Assembly (NCBI GenBank): GCA_902595825.1
Contig: CACJRP010000003.1
Location: 1 to 64,000 of the forward strand
From: an uncultured Bacteroidota bacterium
GTDB lineage: Bacteria; Bacteroidota; Bacteroidia; Flavobacteriales; Flavobacteriaceae
Length of the DNA: 64,000 nucleotides
Direction: 5' to 3'
The translations under genes were made by a program, and so were the position numbers. This document shows, piece by piece, positions 26,164-35,436 of this stretch. Every line of letters starts with the position of its first letter. Position 1 is the first letter of the stretch. The notes under the pieces were generated by a model. That model did no database searches. It worked only from the letters and a program-made list of their open reading frames with translations, and was not told where the DNA came from.

Positions 26164-28791
26164 TTATATTGATGAAATATTCTTCTTTAATATTTCAATC
26201 TTTTTGATCACATCAGATTCCTTTTTTAATTCATTTTCAATTACCTTTTTGGGTGCGTTATCTGTAAATTTTTTATTGTTTAATTTTTTTCTTACAGATT
26301 TTAAAAATCCTTCAGCATAAGACAATTCATTTTCAAGTTTTTCTTGTTCAAGTTTTGAATCTAAATTAAAATTAACTGGAATAGCAAATTCTATGTCTTC
26401 TACAATAAAAGTATAATCTGAAATATCTTTTTCTGATTTTATTGCTTTTACACTTTCTAAATTCCCTAATTTTTTTAAAACTTCAGTAAAAGGCAACTTT
26501 TTTTCATTGCTAATAAATTTTAAATCAAGTGACCTAGTTCCTTTAATAAGTTTTTCTTTTCTAAATTTTCGAATTTCCGAAATGATTTTTTTTGTTCGGT
26601 CAAAATCATTTAAAATTTTTGAATCATACTTTTGTTTAATAGGCCAACTTGTTATCATTATAGATTCTTTTTTTTGGTTTTTTATTTTTTGCCACAATTC
26701 TTCAGTAATAAATGGCATGAATGGGTGGAGTAGTTCAAGATTGATTGAAAACAATTTTTTAATCTTATCTAAAAACTGCTTATTTATAGGCTTTCCTGAA
26801 TCAGGTTTGATCGCTTCTAAAAACCATGAACAAAAATCATCCCATATCAATTTATATATAAGCATTAATGAGTCCGAAATTCTGAAATTATCAAAGTTTT
26901 TATTTACCAGATTTATAGTAGAGTATAGTTTATTTTCATACCATTTTATAATATTTAAATTTTTCTCACTATTTTGATTATTTTCTTCTACTGCCCATGA
27001 AGAAATCAACCTATATGAATTCCAAATTTTATTTGCAAAATTTTTACCTTGCCTGCAAAGTGATTCGTCAAATAATAAATCATTACCTGCCGTAGAACTT
27101 AGCATGAGCCCCACTCTTACAGCATCAGCACCATAACTTTTGATTAATTTTAAGGGGTCAGGTGAATTACCTAGCTGCTTTGACATTTTTTGTCTTTTTT
27201 TATCCCTTACCAATCCAGTAAAATAAATATTTTTAAATGGTTCCACCCCCGTAAATTCATAACCTGAAATTATCATTCTAATAACCCAGAAGAATATAAT
27301 ATCTGGACCAGTCACAAGATCTTGTGTGGGATAATAATATTTAAACTCCGAATTATTAGGTTCACAAATTCCATTAAAAACAGATATTGGCCATAACCAA
27401 GATGAAAACCATGTGTCTAACACATCGGGATCTTGTGTGACTTGACTAGAATCGATATTTTCAAAGCCACTGATTTTTTTGATTTTACTCATAGCTATAT
27501 CCTTACTTTCAGCAACAACGAAATCTTCTTCCCCTTTCCCAAAATAGAAAACAGGTATTCTATGACCCCACCACAACTGTCTGGAAATATTCCAATCTCT
27601 AATGTTTTCAAGCCAATGCTTATATAAATTTTCAAATTTTTTGGGATGAAGATTTACTTTTTTAGTTTTAAAAACTGCATCTAATGCGGGTACTGAAATA
27701 TCATTCATCTTTAAAAACCATTGCTTTGAAATTCTTGGTTCAATTACAACTTTTGTTCTTTCTGAAACTCCGATGTTGTGTTTATAATTTTCAATTTTTA
27801 TTAAAAAGCCTTTTTCTTCTAGTTCCTTATGAATTTTTTTTCTAACATCAAATCTGTCCATCCCTTGATAATGCAAACTATTTTCATTTAGAGTTCCATT
27901 TGAGTTAAAAATATTAATGCTTTTTAGTTTATGTTTTTTTCCTATAAGATTATCATTTAAGTCATGGGCAGGTGTTATTTTTAAGGCTCCTGTTCCAAAT
28001 GTTGAGTCAACGTATTCATCTTCAATAATTGGTATTAACCTGTTTGAAATTGGTACAAAAACTCTTTTACCGATAAGATTTCTATACCTTTCGTCACGGG
28101 GATTAACACACACTGCTGTATCTCCAAAAATTGTTTCTGGCCTAGTTGTGGCAATTGATATTTTATTATTGCTGTTTTCAATTTGATATGAAATGTAAAA
28201 CAATAAACCTTGCTTTTCTACATATATTACCTCTTCATCTGACAAAGTTGTCTCAGCTTTAGGATCCCAATTGACCATTTTATTTTCTCTATAAATTAAT
28301 TTTTTTTCATAAAGTTGAATAAAAACTTTTGTTACAGCTTTGTATAAGTCATCATCTAAAGTGAATTTAGTTCTATCCCAATCGCATGAACACCCTATTT
28401 TTTTTAGTTGCTCTAAGATTATGCCTCCATATTTTTTAGTCCAATCCCAAGCATGCTTTAAAAACTCATCTCTTGAAAGAGATTTTTTTTCAATACCCTT
28501 TTCTTTCAAGTAAGAAACCACCTTGGCCTCGGTTGCTATTGATGCATGGTCTGTTCCAGGAACCCAGCAAGAGTTCATACCGCTCATCCTAGCACGCCTT
28601 ACTAATATATCTTGAATAGTATTGTTTAGCATATGTCCCATATGTAAAACTCCCGTTACATTTGGAGGTGGAATAACAATTGTGTATGGTTTTTTCGAGT
28701 TCGGTTTTGACTGAAAAATTTTTTTTTCTAGCCAATAACTATACCATTTTTCTTCAATTTCAGACGGATCAAACTTTGCGGATAGGGGCAT
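26164..28791 (-). CDS. valS: Valine--tRNA ligase
   Basis: A class I synthetase of 875 residues. The HIGH motif is in PPPNVTGVLHMGHML (about 40-54), the editing domain (TTRPETIFGDTAV) is present, and the KMSKS motif is KMSKQLGNS. The anticodon-binding region and a C-terminal coiled-coil arm (KLEQEKLENELSYAEGFLKSV) follow. Length and order are normal. No T-box or other leader is evident in the 126-base gap to the divergent DUF1573 gene. Confidence 0.97.
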   Translation of the reverse strand: MPLSAKFDPSEIEEKWYSYWLEKKIFQSKPNSKKPYTIVIPPPNVTGVLHMGHMLNNTIQDILVRRARMSGMNSCWVPGTDHASIATEAKVVSYLKEKGIEKKSLSRDEFLKHAWDWTKKYGGIILEQLKKIGCSCDWDRTKFTLDDDLYKAVTKVFIQLYEKKLIYRENKMVNWDPKAETTLSDEEVIYVEKQGLLFYISYQIENSNNKISIATTRPETIFGDTAVCVNPRDERYRNLIGKRVFVPISNRLIPIIEDEYVDSTFGTGALKITPAHDLNDNLIGKKHKLKSINIFNSNGTLNENSLHYQGMDRFDVRKKIHKELEEKGFLIKIENYKHNIGVSERTKVVIEPRISKQWFLKMNDISVPALDAVFKTKKVNLHPKKFENLYKHWLENIRDWNISRQLWWGHRIPVFYFGKGEEDFVVAESKDIAMSKIKKISGFENIDSSQVTQDPDVLDTWFSSWLWPISVFNGICEPNNSEFKYYYPTQDLVTGPDIIFFWVIRMIISGYEFTGVEPFKNIYFTGLVRDKKRQKMSKQLGNSPDPLKLIKSYGADAVRVGLMLSSTAGNDLLFDESLCRQGKNFANKIWNSYRLISSWAVEENNQNSEKNLNIIKWYENKLYSTINLVNKNFDNFRISDSLMLIYKLIWDDFCSWFLEAIKPDSGKPINKQFLDKIKKLFSINLELLHPFMPFITEELWQKIKNQKKESIMITSWPIKQKYDSKILNDFDRTKKIISEIRKFRKEKLIKGTRSLDLKFISNEKKLPFTEVLKKLGNLESVKAIKSEKDISDYTFIVEDIEFAIPVNFNLDSKLEQEKLENELSYAEGFLKSVRKKLNNKKFTDNAPKKVIENELKKESDVIKKIEILKKNISSI

Positions 28792-28917
28792 GAAATTATA
28801 GTTCTCTAAATAATTTTTTATAAAAGTACTTTTAGTTTAATTAAAAAAAAAATAACACTTGGGTCTACTTGTATAAAAAATATCGAAATTTGTATATTAT
28901 TTATGTAAATTAATGTT

Positions 28918-29289
28918 ATGAAAAATTTATTATTCCTTTTTATTGCTTTAAACACGGGTTTTATTTTTTCTCAAGAAGTTGGACCAAAAATAGAATTTAA
29001 ATCTCTTGAAATTAATTATGGTCAAATATCTAAGGGTGATAATGGCGTTAGGATTTTTAAATTTACCAATATAGGATCAATGCCATTGATTATAAATAAA
29101 GTGTATTCATCTTGTGGTTGTACAATACCAAAAAAACCGTCTTCACCAATTAACCCTGGTCAAGAAGACGAAATCCAAGTAAAATATGACACTAACAGAG
29201 TTGGACCAATAAGGAAAACAATAACTGTTCTATCAAATGCTATCAACTCTCCAACAATATCCCTAAAGATAACGGGAAATGTTGAATAG
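28918..29289 (+). CDS. DUF1573 domain secreted protein
   Basis: A signal peptide (about 1-18, ending FIFSQ) and one Ig-like DUF1573 domain make up 123 residues: FKSLEINYGQISKGDNGVRIFKFTNIG, a conserved Cys-Gly-Cys loop SSCGCTIPKKP and PGQEDEIQVKYDT. The family is abundant and periplasmic or surface-located in Bacteroidota; its function is not established. It overlaps murB by 11 bases. Confidence 0.88.
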   Translation: MKNLLFLFIALNTGFIFSQEVGPKIEFKSLEINYGQISKGDNGVRIFKFTNIGSMPLIINKVYSSCGCTIPKKPSSPINPGQEDEIQVKYDTNRVGPIRKTITVLSNAINSPTISLKITGNVE

Positions 29290-30304
29290 AGGTTCTGGTT
29301 TGGAAATTAAAAATAATTACTCTCTCGAAAAATTAAATACTTTTGGTTTAGACGTAGCATCAGAATTTTTTTACATCGTTAAAAGTTTAAGAGAATTAAA
29401 AATTGTTTTAAGAGAAAATAAAACAAAAAAAATAACTATAATAGGCGGGGGTAGCAACATTTTATTTACAAAATTTTTAGACGGTCTGTGTTTAAAAATT
29501 GATTTAAAAGGAATAGATGTCGTTGAAGAAAATAAAAACAACGTTGTTGTGAAGGTAATGGCAGGAGAAAATTGGCATGATTTTGTTAAATGGTCTGTAA
29601 ATAAAGGCTTTGGTGGTGTTGAAAATTTATCTTTAATTCCAGGGCTTGTTGGTGCTGCCCCGATACAAAACATTGGAGCCTACGGAGTTGAGTTGAAGGA
29701 TGTTTTTGTAAGCTGTGAAACTGTAAATATTAAGGACCAAACTGAAAAAGAATTTGATGAAAAACGTTGTTTATTCGGTTATAGGACTTCACGTTTTAAA
29801 ACTATCGATAAAAATATTTATGTAATTATATCAATTAAATTAAGATTAACCAAAAAAAAACATAAATACAATATTTCATACGGGTCTGTGAAAGAGGAAA
29901 TCGGTAATAGGAAAATAAACCTAAAGTCGATTTCTAAAGCGGTAATTAAAATTAGAAAGAGTAAATTACCAGATACAAATTTTATAGGAAATTGTGGTAG
30001 TTTTTTTAAAAATCCAGTGATTAACGAAAAAAAATATTTTGAACTAAAAAATATGTATCCATCAATCTCTGCATTTAAAGTTGAAAAAAATCAATATAAA
30101 GTATCAGCAGCTTGGCTGATTGAGTATCTAAAATACAAGGGGAAATCAATTGGTAATGTTGGTGTTTACAAAAATCAAGCATTAGTTTTGGTAAATTTGG
30201 GGGGAGCCACTGGAAAAGAAGTATTATACCTAGCTGATAAAATAACTTCTGAGGTTTATTCTACTTTTCAAATAAGTTTACAACCTGAAGTTGAAATATT
30301 ATAA
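29279..30304 (+). CDS. murB: UDP-N-acetylenolpyruvoylglucosamine reductase
   Basis: An FAD enzyme of peptidoglycan precursor synthesis, 341 residues, of the longer E. coli-like type I. The FAD loop IIGGGSNILFTKFLDGLC, SLIPGLVGAAPIQNIGAYG, YRTSRFK and the catalytic Ser/Glu regions (IGNCGSFFKNPVI and LQPEVEIL at the end) are intact. It ends directly against the convergent dtd gene with no spacer. Confidence 0.96.
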   Translation: MLNRGSGLEIKNNYSLEKLNTFGLDVASEFFYIVKSLRELKIVLRENKTKKITIIGGGSNILFTKFLDGLCLKIDLKGIDVVEENKNNVVVKVMAGENWHDFVKWSVNKGFGGVENLSLIPGLVGAAPIQNIGAYGVELKDVFVSCETVNIKDQTEKEFDEKRCLFGYRTSRFKTIDKNIYVIISIKLRLTKKKHKYNISYGSVKEEIGNRKINLKSISKAVIKIRKSKLPDTNFIGNCGSFFKNPVINEKKYFELKNMYPSISAFKVEKNQYKVSAAWLIEYLKYKGKSIGNVGVYKNQALVLVNLGGATGKEVLYLADKITSEVYSTFQISLQPEVEIL

Positions 30305-30757
30305 TTAGTCTTTACTTTTAGAATCTATATAAATTGTAACTGGACCGTCGTTTTCAATATTTAAAACCATGTCTGCACCAAAAATACCCCTTTTAACCTT
30401 TTTACATAATAAAGATTCTATCTCATCGCAAAAAAAATTGTAATAATTATTAGCTTTTGGTGGCTTCGCTGCGTTCGTGTAGGACGGTCTGCTTCCTTTT
30501 TTGGTTTTAGCAAATAATGTAAATTGGCTGATTATCATTAAATCTCCTTTTACATTAATTAAAGAATTATTCATTAATTTTTTTTCATCACCAAAAATTC
30601 TCAATTTAATTATTTTGTTAGCCAGCCATGAAATATCTTCTTCATTATCATCAATATCAATACCCAAAAGGACAACCATACCATGATTTATTTCTGAAAT
30701 TATTTTCCCTTCTACTTTTACAGATCCATATGAAACTCGCTGAATTACTGCCCTCAT
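30305..30757 (-). CDS. dtd: D-aminoacyl-tRNA deacylase
   Basis: This 150-residue DTD protein starts MRAVIQRVSYGSVKVEGK and carries the two active-site motifs, SQFTLFA and GPVTIYID (Gly-cisPro). It removes D-amino acids and mischarged glycine from tRNA. It lies 3 bases downstream of rsgA on the same strand. Confidence 0.97.
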   Translation of the reverse strand: MRAVIQRVSYGSVKVEGKIISEINHGMVVLLGIDIDDNEEDISWLANKIIKLRIFGDEKKLMNNSLINVKGDLMIISQFTLFAKTKKGSRPSYTNAAKPPKANNYYNFFCDEIESLLCKKVKRGIFGADMVLNIENDGPVTIYIDSKSKD

Positions 30758-30760
30758 TTG

Positions 30761-31618
30761 TTATCTAATTATTTTCTTATCATGAATTAAATTAATATAG
30801 CTTTCATACCTATAATTTGAAATTTCACTCGTTACCAATCTTCTTTTTACCTCACATTCAGGTTCATCTACATGAATGCAATTCTTAAATCTGCAATTTT
30901 TACTAGCCTCAAGTAATTCTGGAAAATATCGATAAATTTCATTTTTTTTCATATCAACTAATCCAAATCCTTTAATACCCGGAGAATCAATTACACGCGT
31001 ATTTTGGTCTATATCATACATTTGAGCAAATGTTGTTGTGTGTTGACCTTTATTGGTTGATTTAGAAACAGATTGTGTTTTGAGGTTTAGTTTTGGATTT
31101 AAAAAATTAATCAAAGTTGATTTTCCAACACCACTATTACCAGAAAAAAGAGTGGTCTTATTTTTTATTAACCCCAGGATTTTTGAAATATCCTTTTTTT
31201 TGTGACAAGAAATCAAAAGACAATTAATATTCAAATTAGTATAAATTTTTCTTATCATTTCAATTTCTTCAAGTTCATCCTTTAGATAGGTATCAGATTT
31301 ACTAAAGACTATTAGAGTTGGTATTTGATAAGCATTTGCGGTAATTAAAAAACGATCAATAAACTCAAAGTAGGTTTTAGGTCTTTTCAATGTAATTACT
31401 AAGATTGCTTGATCTAAATTACTAGCCAGAACATGTGTTTCCTTCGAAAGATTTACTGATCTTCTTATTATATAATTTTTTCGGTGAAAGATTTTAGTGA
31501 TTTCTCCTTTAAATTTCTCCTGAGACTTAATAAATTTTACGTAATCGCCAACAGAAATTGGATTGGTATGTTTTATATTAAGTAAACGTAATTTACCCCT
31601 TGCTGTGCATTCGTACAT
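30761..31618 (-). CDS. rsgA: Ribosome small-subunit GTPase RsgA (start probably further upstream)
   Basis: A circularly permuted GTPase for late 30S maturation. In order it has FSKSD (G4), GNSGVGKSTLIN (G1), DSPGIKGFG (G3) and a C-terminal zinc knuckle CRFKNCIHVDEPECEVK. The first ATG is at 31618, but the reading frame stays open and homologous for 27 codons before it, encoding KGIVYKSTGNSYLVKSV, the standard RsgA OB-fold start. No ATG, GTG or TTG occurs in that extension (the stop is at 31700-31702), so initiation would need ATT (31684) or ATC (31699). Confidence 0.93.
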   Translation of the reverse strand: MYECTARGKLRLLNIKHTNPISVGDYVKFIKSQEKFKGEITKIFHRKNYIIRRSVNLSKETHVLASNLDQAILVITLKRPKTYFEFIDRFLITANAYQIPTLIVFSKSDTYLKDELEEIEMIRKIYTNLNINCLLISCHKKKDISKILGLIKNKTTLFSGNSGVGKSTLINFLNPKLNLKTQSVSKSTNKGQHTTTFAQMYDIDQNTRVIDSPGIKGFGLVDMKKNEIYRYFPELLEASKNCRFKNCIHVDEPECEVKRRLVTSEISNYRYESYINLIHDKKIIR

Positions 31619-31747
31619 TTTGTTCTCTAATACACTTTTTACGAGGTAGCTATTGCCGGTTGACTTGTATACAATTCCTTTAATTTCCTGTCTTTTGATC
31701 TAAATATAGTCTAGTTATTTAAAACAAACAATTAAACCTTGAATTGC

Positions 31748-31755
31748 TATATTTG
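31748..31755 (+). promoter_or_regulatory. gpmI -7 promoter box
   Basis: TATATTTG matches TAnnTTTG. It falls inside the over-long track ORF for gpmI and ends 15 bases before the likely TTG start at 31771, which supports the shorter gene. Confidence 0.55.
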
Positions 31756-31770
31756 TTTAAAAGTAAAATA

Positions 31771-33285
31771 TTGCTTAAAAAAAAAGTAATTCTAATGATT
31801 TTGGATGGTTGGGGTAAATCCTCAAACCAAAATGAATCGGCAATAGCAAATGCAAAAACACCTTTCATAGATAAACTTCTGGATAAATATTCTAGTGCAG
31901 AATTAATCACTCATGGAAATCATGTTGGCCTTCCAAGCAGTCAAATGGGAAATAGTGAGGTCGGACACTTAAATATATCCGCAGGAAGAATAGTGTATCA
32001 AGATCTGTTAAAAATAGATAATTCTATTTCTGATAAATCATTTAGAGAAAATAAGGTCATTCTTAATGCTATTGATTATTCCAAGAAAAAAAATAAATCA
32101 ATTCATTTAATGGGTTTATTGTCAGACGGGGGTGTGCATTCACATATTAGTCACTTAGAAGAATTATTATTAATTCTTAGAGAAAATTCTTGCACTAAAG
32201 TTTATTTACACCTCTTTACAGATGGAAGAGATGTTGATCCAAAGTCAGGAATCAAATATGTAAAAAAACTAGAATTATTTTTAAAAAAGACAACAGGTAA
32301 AATTGTATCATTAATTGGTCGTTATTATTCAATGGACAGAGATTTGAATTTTGATAGGACAAGAAAAGCATATGAATTGATTGTTAATGGTGTTGGAAGA
32401 AAAACAAACAACTTCAAAAAAGAAATTGAATTATCATATAACAATAACCTAACAGATGAGTTTTTAGAGCCCTTGTTTATAGGAGAAAAAAGTTGTTTAA
32501 TTGGAGAAGGAGATGTTGTTATTTCATTTAATTTTAGATCTGATAGAATGAGGCAAATTACAAGAATGTTGTCGCAGAAGGACTTTTCTTACGATGGATC
32601 AAAGCCACTTAATCTTTATTATTTATCTATGACAAACTATGATGACAAATTGAAAGGTATTAGAATACTTTATGAAAAAGAAAATATTATAAATACTCTT
32701 GGAGAAGTAATTTCAAAAAATGGTAAAAAACAACTCAGAGTAGCTGAAACAGAAAAATATCCTCATGTAACATATTTTTTTAATGGTGGAAGAGAAACTC
32801 CTTTTAAAAATGAAAAACGAATATTATGCCAATCACCTCCAGTAGCAACATATGACTTAAAACCTGAAATGAGCTCTTTAGAAGTAAGGGATGCAGTTGT
32901 CAACTCTATTTTAAAAAATAAATTTGATTTCGTATGTGTAAACTTTGCAAATCCGGATATGGTTGGACATACGGGCGACTTCAATGCAGCAATTAAAGCT
33001 TGTGAATCTGTTGACCATTGCACTAATAAAATAGTTTCAGAAGGAATGAAAAAAGAGTATTCAATAGTTATTATTGCCGATCACGGAAATTGTGAAAAAA
33101 TGAAAAATTCAGATGGGTCACCTAATACAGCTCACACGACTAATCCTGTTCCAATAATTTTAGTAGAAAAGGAAAAAAGAAAAATAATTAATGGTATCCT
33201 AGCAAATGTCGCACCTACTATATTGCAAATCATGGGGATTGAAAAACCAAATGAAATGGATCAAAAATCATTATTATCAAATTGA
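31771..33285 (+). CDS. gpmI: 2,3-bisphosphoglycerate-independent phosphoglycerate mutase
   Basis: A glycolytic enzyme with two metal ions. Alkaline-phosphatase-like parts are VILMILDGWGKS at the front, the phosphoserine site QMGNSEVGHLNI and IADHGNCEKM with the late metal ligands. The track start at 31744 lies upstream of a promoter box; the TTG at 31771 gives MLKKKVILMILDGWG and 504 residues, the normal length, and is used here. The next gene, a thioredoxin-like lipoprotein, starts 20 bases later. Confidence 0.95.
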   Translation: MLKKKVILMILDGWGKSSNQNESAIANAKTPFIDKLLDKYSSAELITHGNHVGLPSSQMGNSEVGHLNISAGRIVYQDLLKIDNSISDKSFRENKVILNAIDYSKKKNKSIHLMGLLSDGGVHSHISHLEELLLILRENSCTKVYLHLFTDGRDVDPKSGIKYVKKLELFLKKTTGKIVSLIGRYYSMDRDLNFDRTRKAYELIVNGVGRKTNNFKKEIELSYNNNLTDEFLEPLFIGEKSCLIGEGDVVISFNFRSDRMRQITRMLSQKDFSYDGSKPLNLYYLSMTNYDDKLKGIRILYEKENIINTLGEVISKNGKKQLRVAETEKYPHVTYFFNGGRETPFKNEKRILCQSPPVATYDLKPEMSSLEVRDAVVNSILKNKFDFVCVNFANPDMVGHTGDFNAAIKACESVDHCTNKIVSEGMKKEYSIVIIADHGNCEKMKNSDGSPNTAHTTNPVPIILVEKEKRKIINGILANVAPTILQIMGIEKPNEMDQKSLLSN

Positions 33286-33305
33286 GTTTTATTAATTTTA
33301 AAATC

Positions 33306-33869
33306 ATGAAAATTAAATTGTTTTTTATTTTTTTTCTAACACTCACCCAAATAAGTTGTGATTCAAATCTAACTCAAAAAAAGAGCGTTTACTTGAAAAA
33401 AATTCAAATCCCCGACAGTTTGAAAGGAAAAGATCTAGAAGGAAATGAAATTCTTTTAGGTGAGATAAATATTGATCAGCTCAAAGAATTTACAAAACAT
33501 TGGCCAAGCGACTACAATCCCAATTCTGATATACTTGCAAAAATAAAACCCTTAATTAAAAAAATAGGTATAGTTTTAATTATGGGCACATGGTGCGAAG
33601 ACAGCGAGAGAGAAATACCGGGTTTTATTAAGATTTTGGAATCTATAAATTATGATATTAAAAAAATGAGAATCATTGCAGTAGACGAGAATAAAATAAC
33701 ACCAAAATTCATTGAAAAAAATTTTGGATTAATTAATATTCCAACGATAATTTTTTATGATAATGAAAATGAAATTAATAGAATTGTTGAGTTTCCAATT
33801 AAAAGTATTGAAGAAGATATTTTAGATATTCTCTCCGGAAAAACATATACACACGCATATTATAAATGA
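33306..33869 (+). CDS. Thioredoxin-family lipoprotein with WCEDS active-site motif
   Basis: The start chosen is the ATG at 33306 because it gives a clean lipoprotein signal (MKIKLFFIFFLTLTQISC, lipobox ISC); the track adds 8 residues. A thioredoxin fold follows: VLIMGTWCEDSEREIPGF in place of the usual WCxxC, then MRIIAVDENK and a cis-Pro strand NIPTIIFYDN. With one active-site Cys it cannot form the classical dithiol; flavobacterial relatives with WCGDS-like motifs have the same feature. Its partner is unknown. It overlaps map by 4 bases. Confidence 0.82.
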   Translation: MKIKLFFIFFLTLTQISCDSNLTQKKSVYLKKIQIPDSLKGKDLEGNEILLGEINIDQLKEFTKHWPSDYNPNSDILAKIKPLIKKIGIVLIMGTWCEDSEREIPGFIKILESINYDIKKMRIIAVDENKITPKFIEKNFGLINIPTIIFYDNENEINRIVEFPIKSIEEDILDILSGKTYTHAYYK

Positions 33870-34693
33870 GTGAAATAATACTAAAATCTAGGGATGAAAT
33901 TGAATTGATTAGGGAAAGCTCACTTCTTGTCTCGAAAACTCTTGGTATGTTAGCTAAAGAAATCAAACCTGGGATTACCTCACTGGAGCTAGACAAAAAA
34001 GCTGAAGAATATATTAGAGATAACAAAGCAGAACCTGGATTTTTAGGTTTATATGATTTTCCAAACACTTTGTGTGTGAGTCCTAACGAGCAAGTTGTAC
34101 ACGGAATACCCAACAAAAATATTCTTAAAGAAGGAGACGTGATATCTATTGATTGCGGTGTTTACAAAAACGGTTTTTACGGTGACCATGCATATACCTT
34201 TCCTGTCGGAGAAATTAGTATTGAAATAGAAACTCTTTTAAAAACGACTAAGGAATCTTTATACATTGGCATTGAAAGTTTTAAAGAAGGGAACAGAGTC
34301 GGTGATCTCGGACATTCAATTCAAGACTATTGTGAAAAAAAAGGATATAGTGTAGTTAGAGAACTGGTAGGTCACGGCATTGGGAAAAAAATGCATGAAG
34401 GCCCTGAAATTCCTAACTATGGGTCAAGAGGAACAGGAAAAAAATTCGTTAATGGAATGGTTATAGCTATTGAACCTATGATTAATCTTGGAAGCAAAAA
34501 ACTAAAACAGTTAAATGATGGTTGGACAGTAGTCACATATGACAATAAAGTCTCTGCACACTTTGAGCATAACGTAGCCTTAATTGATGGAAGACCTGAA
34601 TTACTTTCAACTTACAGTTTTATATATGAGGCTATGGGCATTCTAAGTGATGAAGAAAAACCCTTTAAAAAGAGTCATGAAATTAATTCTTAA
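33866..34693 (+). CDS. map: Type I methionine aminopeptidase
   Basis: A metalloprotease that removes initiator Met. The five metal ligands are visible in order: Asp in SIDCGVYKNGFYGDHAY (two Asp), His in VGHGIGKKMHEGP, Glu in IAIEPMIN and Glu near the end (AHFEHNVAL). Length 275 is normal for the bacterial enzyme. Its last 17 bases overlap the methyltransferase gene. Confidence 0.96.
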   Translation: MSEIILKSRDEIELIRESSLLVSKTLGMLAKEIKPGITSLELDKKAEEYIRDNKAEPGFLGLYDFPNTLCVSPNEQVVHGIPNKNILKEGDVISIDCGVYKNGFYGDHAYTFPVGEISIEIETLLKTTKESLYIGIESFKEGNRVGDLGHSIQDYCEKKGYSVVRELVGHGIGKKMHEGPEIPNYGSRGTGKKFVNGMVIAIEPMINLGSKKLKQLNDGWTVVTYDNKVSAHFEHNVALIDGRPELLSTYSFIYEAMGILSDEEKPFKKSHEINS

Positions 34694-35435
34694 CTTTTTT
34701 TCGAGACAATTTCTACTAAGGATAAGTTTGTATTTAAGGCCTATTTTAAGAATCCTATACAAAGGCTCAAAATTTGTTGATCCAATTGATGGAAGTTCTT
34801 ATAGAACTTTTTTACCTTATGGTTATAATAGACCCAGAAAAAACGCTTTGTGTCCAGGAACGCTATCTCTTGAACGGCACAGATTGCTGTGGTTGTATCT
34901 TAAAAAAAAAACCAAACTTTTAGAAAAAAATATTTCTGTATTACATGTTGCCCCTGAGATAATTTTTATAAAAAAATTTAAAAAAATTACTAATTGGAAT
35001 TACGTTACAATTGATCTTAAGTCTCCACTAGCTGACATAAAAGCTAATGTGTATAATTTACCATTTAAAGAAAATTACTTTGATCTTATTTTATGCAATC
35101 ATGTTTTAGAACACATTGAAGATGATTACAAAGCTTTAAATGAACTTTACAGAGTAATCAAAAATAAAGGAACCTTGATTGCACAGGTACCTCTTGATAA
35201 GAATCTTAAAACAACCTTTGAAAATAAGGAAATAAAAAATCGAAGAGACAGAAACAAATATTTTGGTCAGTATGACCATTTAAGAGTATACGGTTTGGAC
35301 TTTTACAATAGACTCTCAAACTCAGGTTTTAAACCAAAAAAAGTTGATATTTTAAAAAAAATATCAATAGAGGAAAAAATAAAATATTGTTTACCTAATG
35401 ATGAAGAAATACCAGTCGGGATCGCAATAAAATAA
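34677..35435 (+). CDS. SAM-dependent methyltransferase (class I, type 11-like)
   Basis: A Rossmann methyltransferase core spans about residues 75-200: VLHVAPE replaces the usual glycine-rich motif I, followed by WNYVTIDLKSP, FDLILCNHVLEHIEDDYKALNELYRVIK and KGTLIAQVPLD. The N-terminal part has a basic amphipathic helix and a conserved LERHRLLW stretch. The substrate is not evident. The track start (34647) would overlap map by 47 bases; ATG at 34677 (252 residues) is more likely. Confidence 0.8.
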   Translation: MKLILNFFSRQFLLRISLYLRPILRILYKGSKFVDPIDGSSYRTFLPYGYNRPRKNALCPGTLSLERHRLLWLYLKKKTKLLEKNISVLHVAPEIIFIKKFKKITNWNYVTIDLKSPLADIKANVYNLPFKENYFDLILCNHVLEHIEDDYKALNELYRVIKNKGTLIAQVPLDKNLKTTFENKEIKNRRDRNKYFGQYDHLRVYGLDFYNRLSNSGFKPKKVDILKKISIEEKIKYCLPNDEEIPVGIAIK

Positions 35436-35436
35436 A

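Noticed and set aside
28792-28917. T-box or leader for valS
   Set aside because: No T-box sequence, terminator or Val-rich short ORF is visible.
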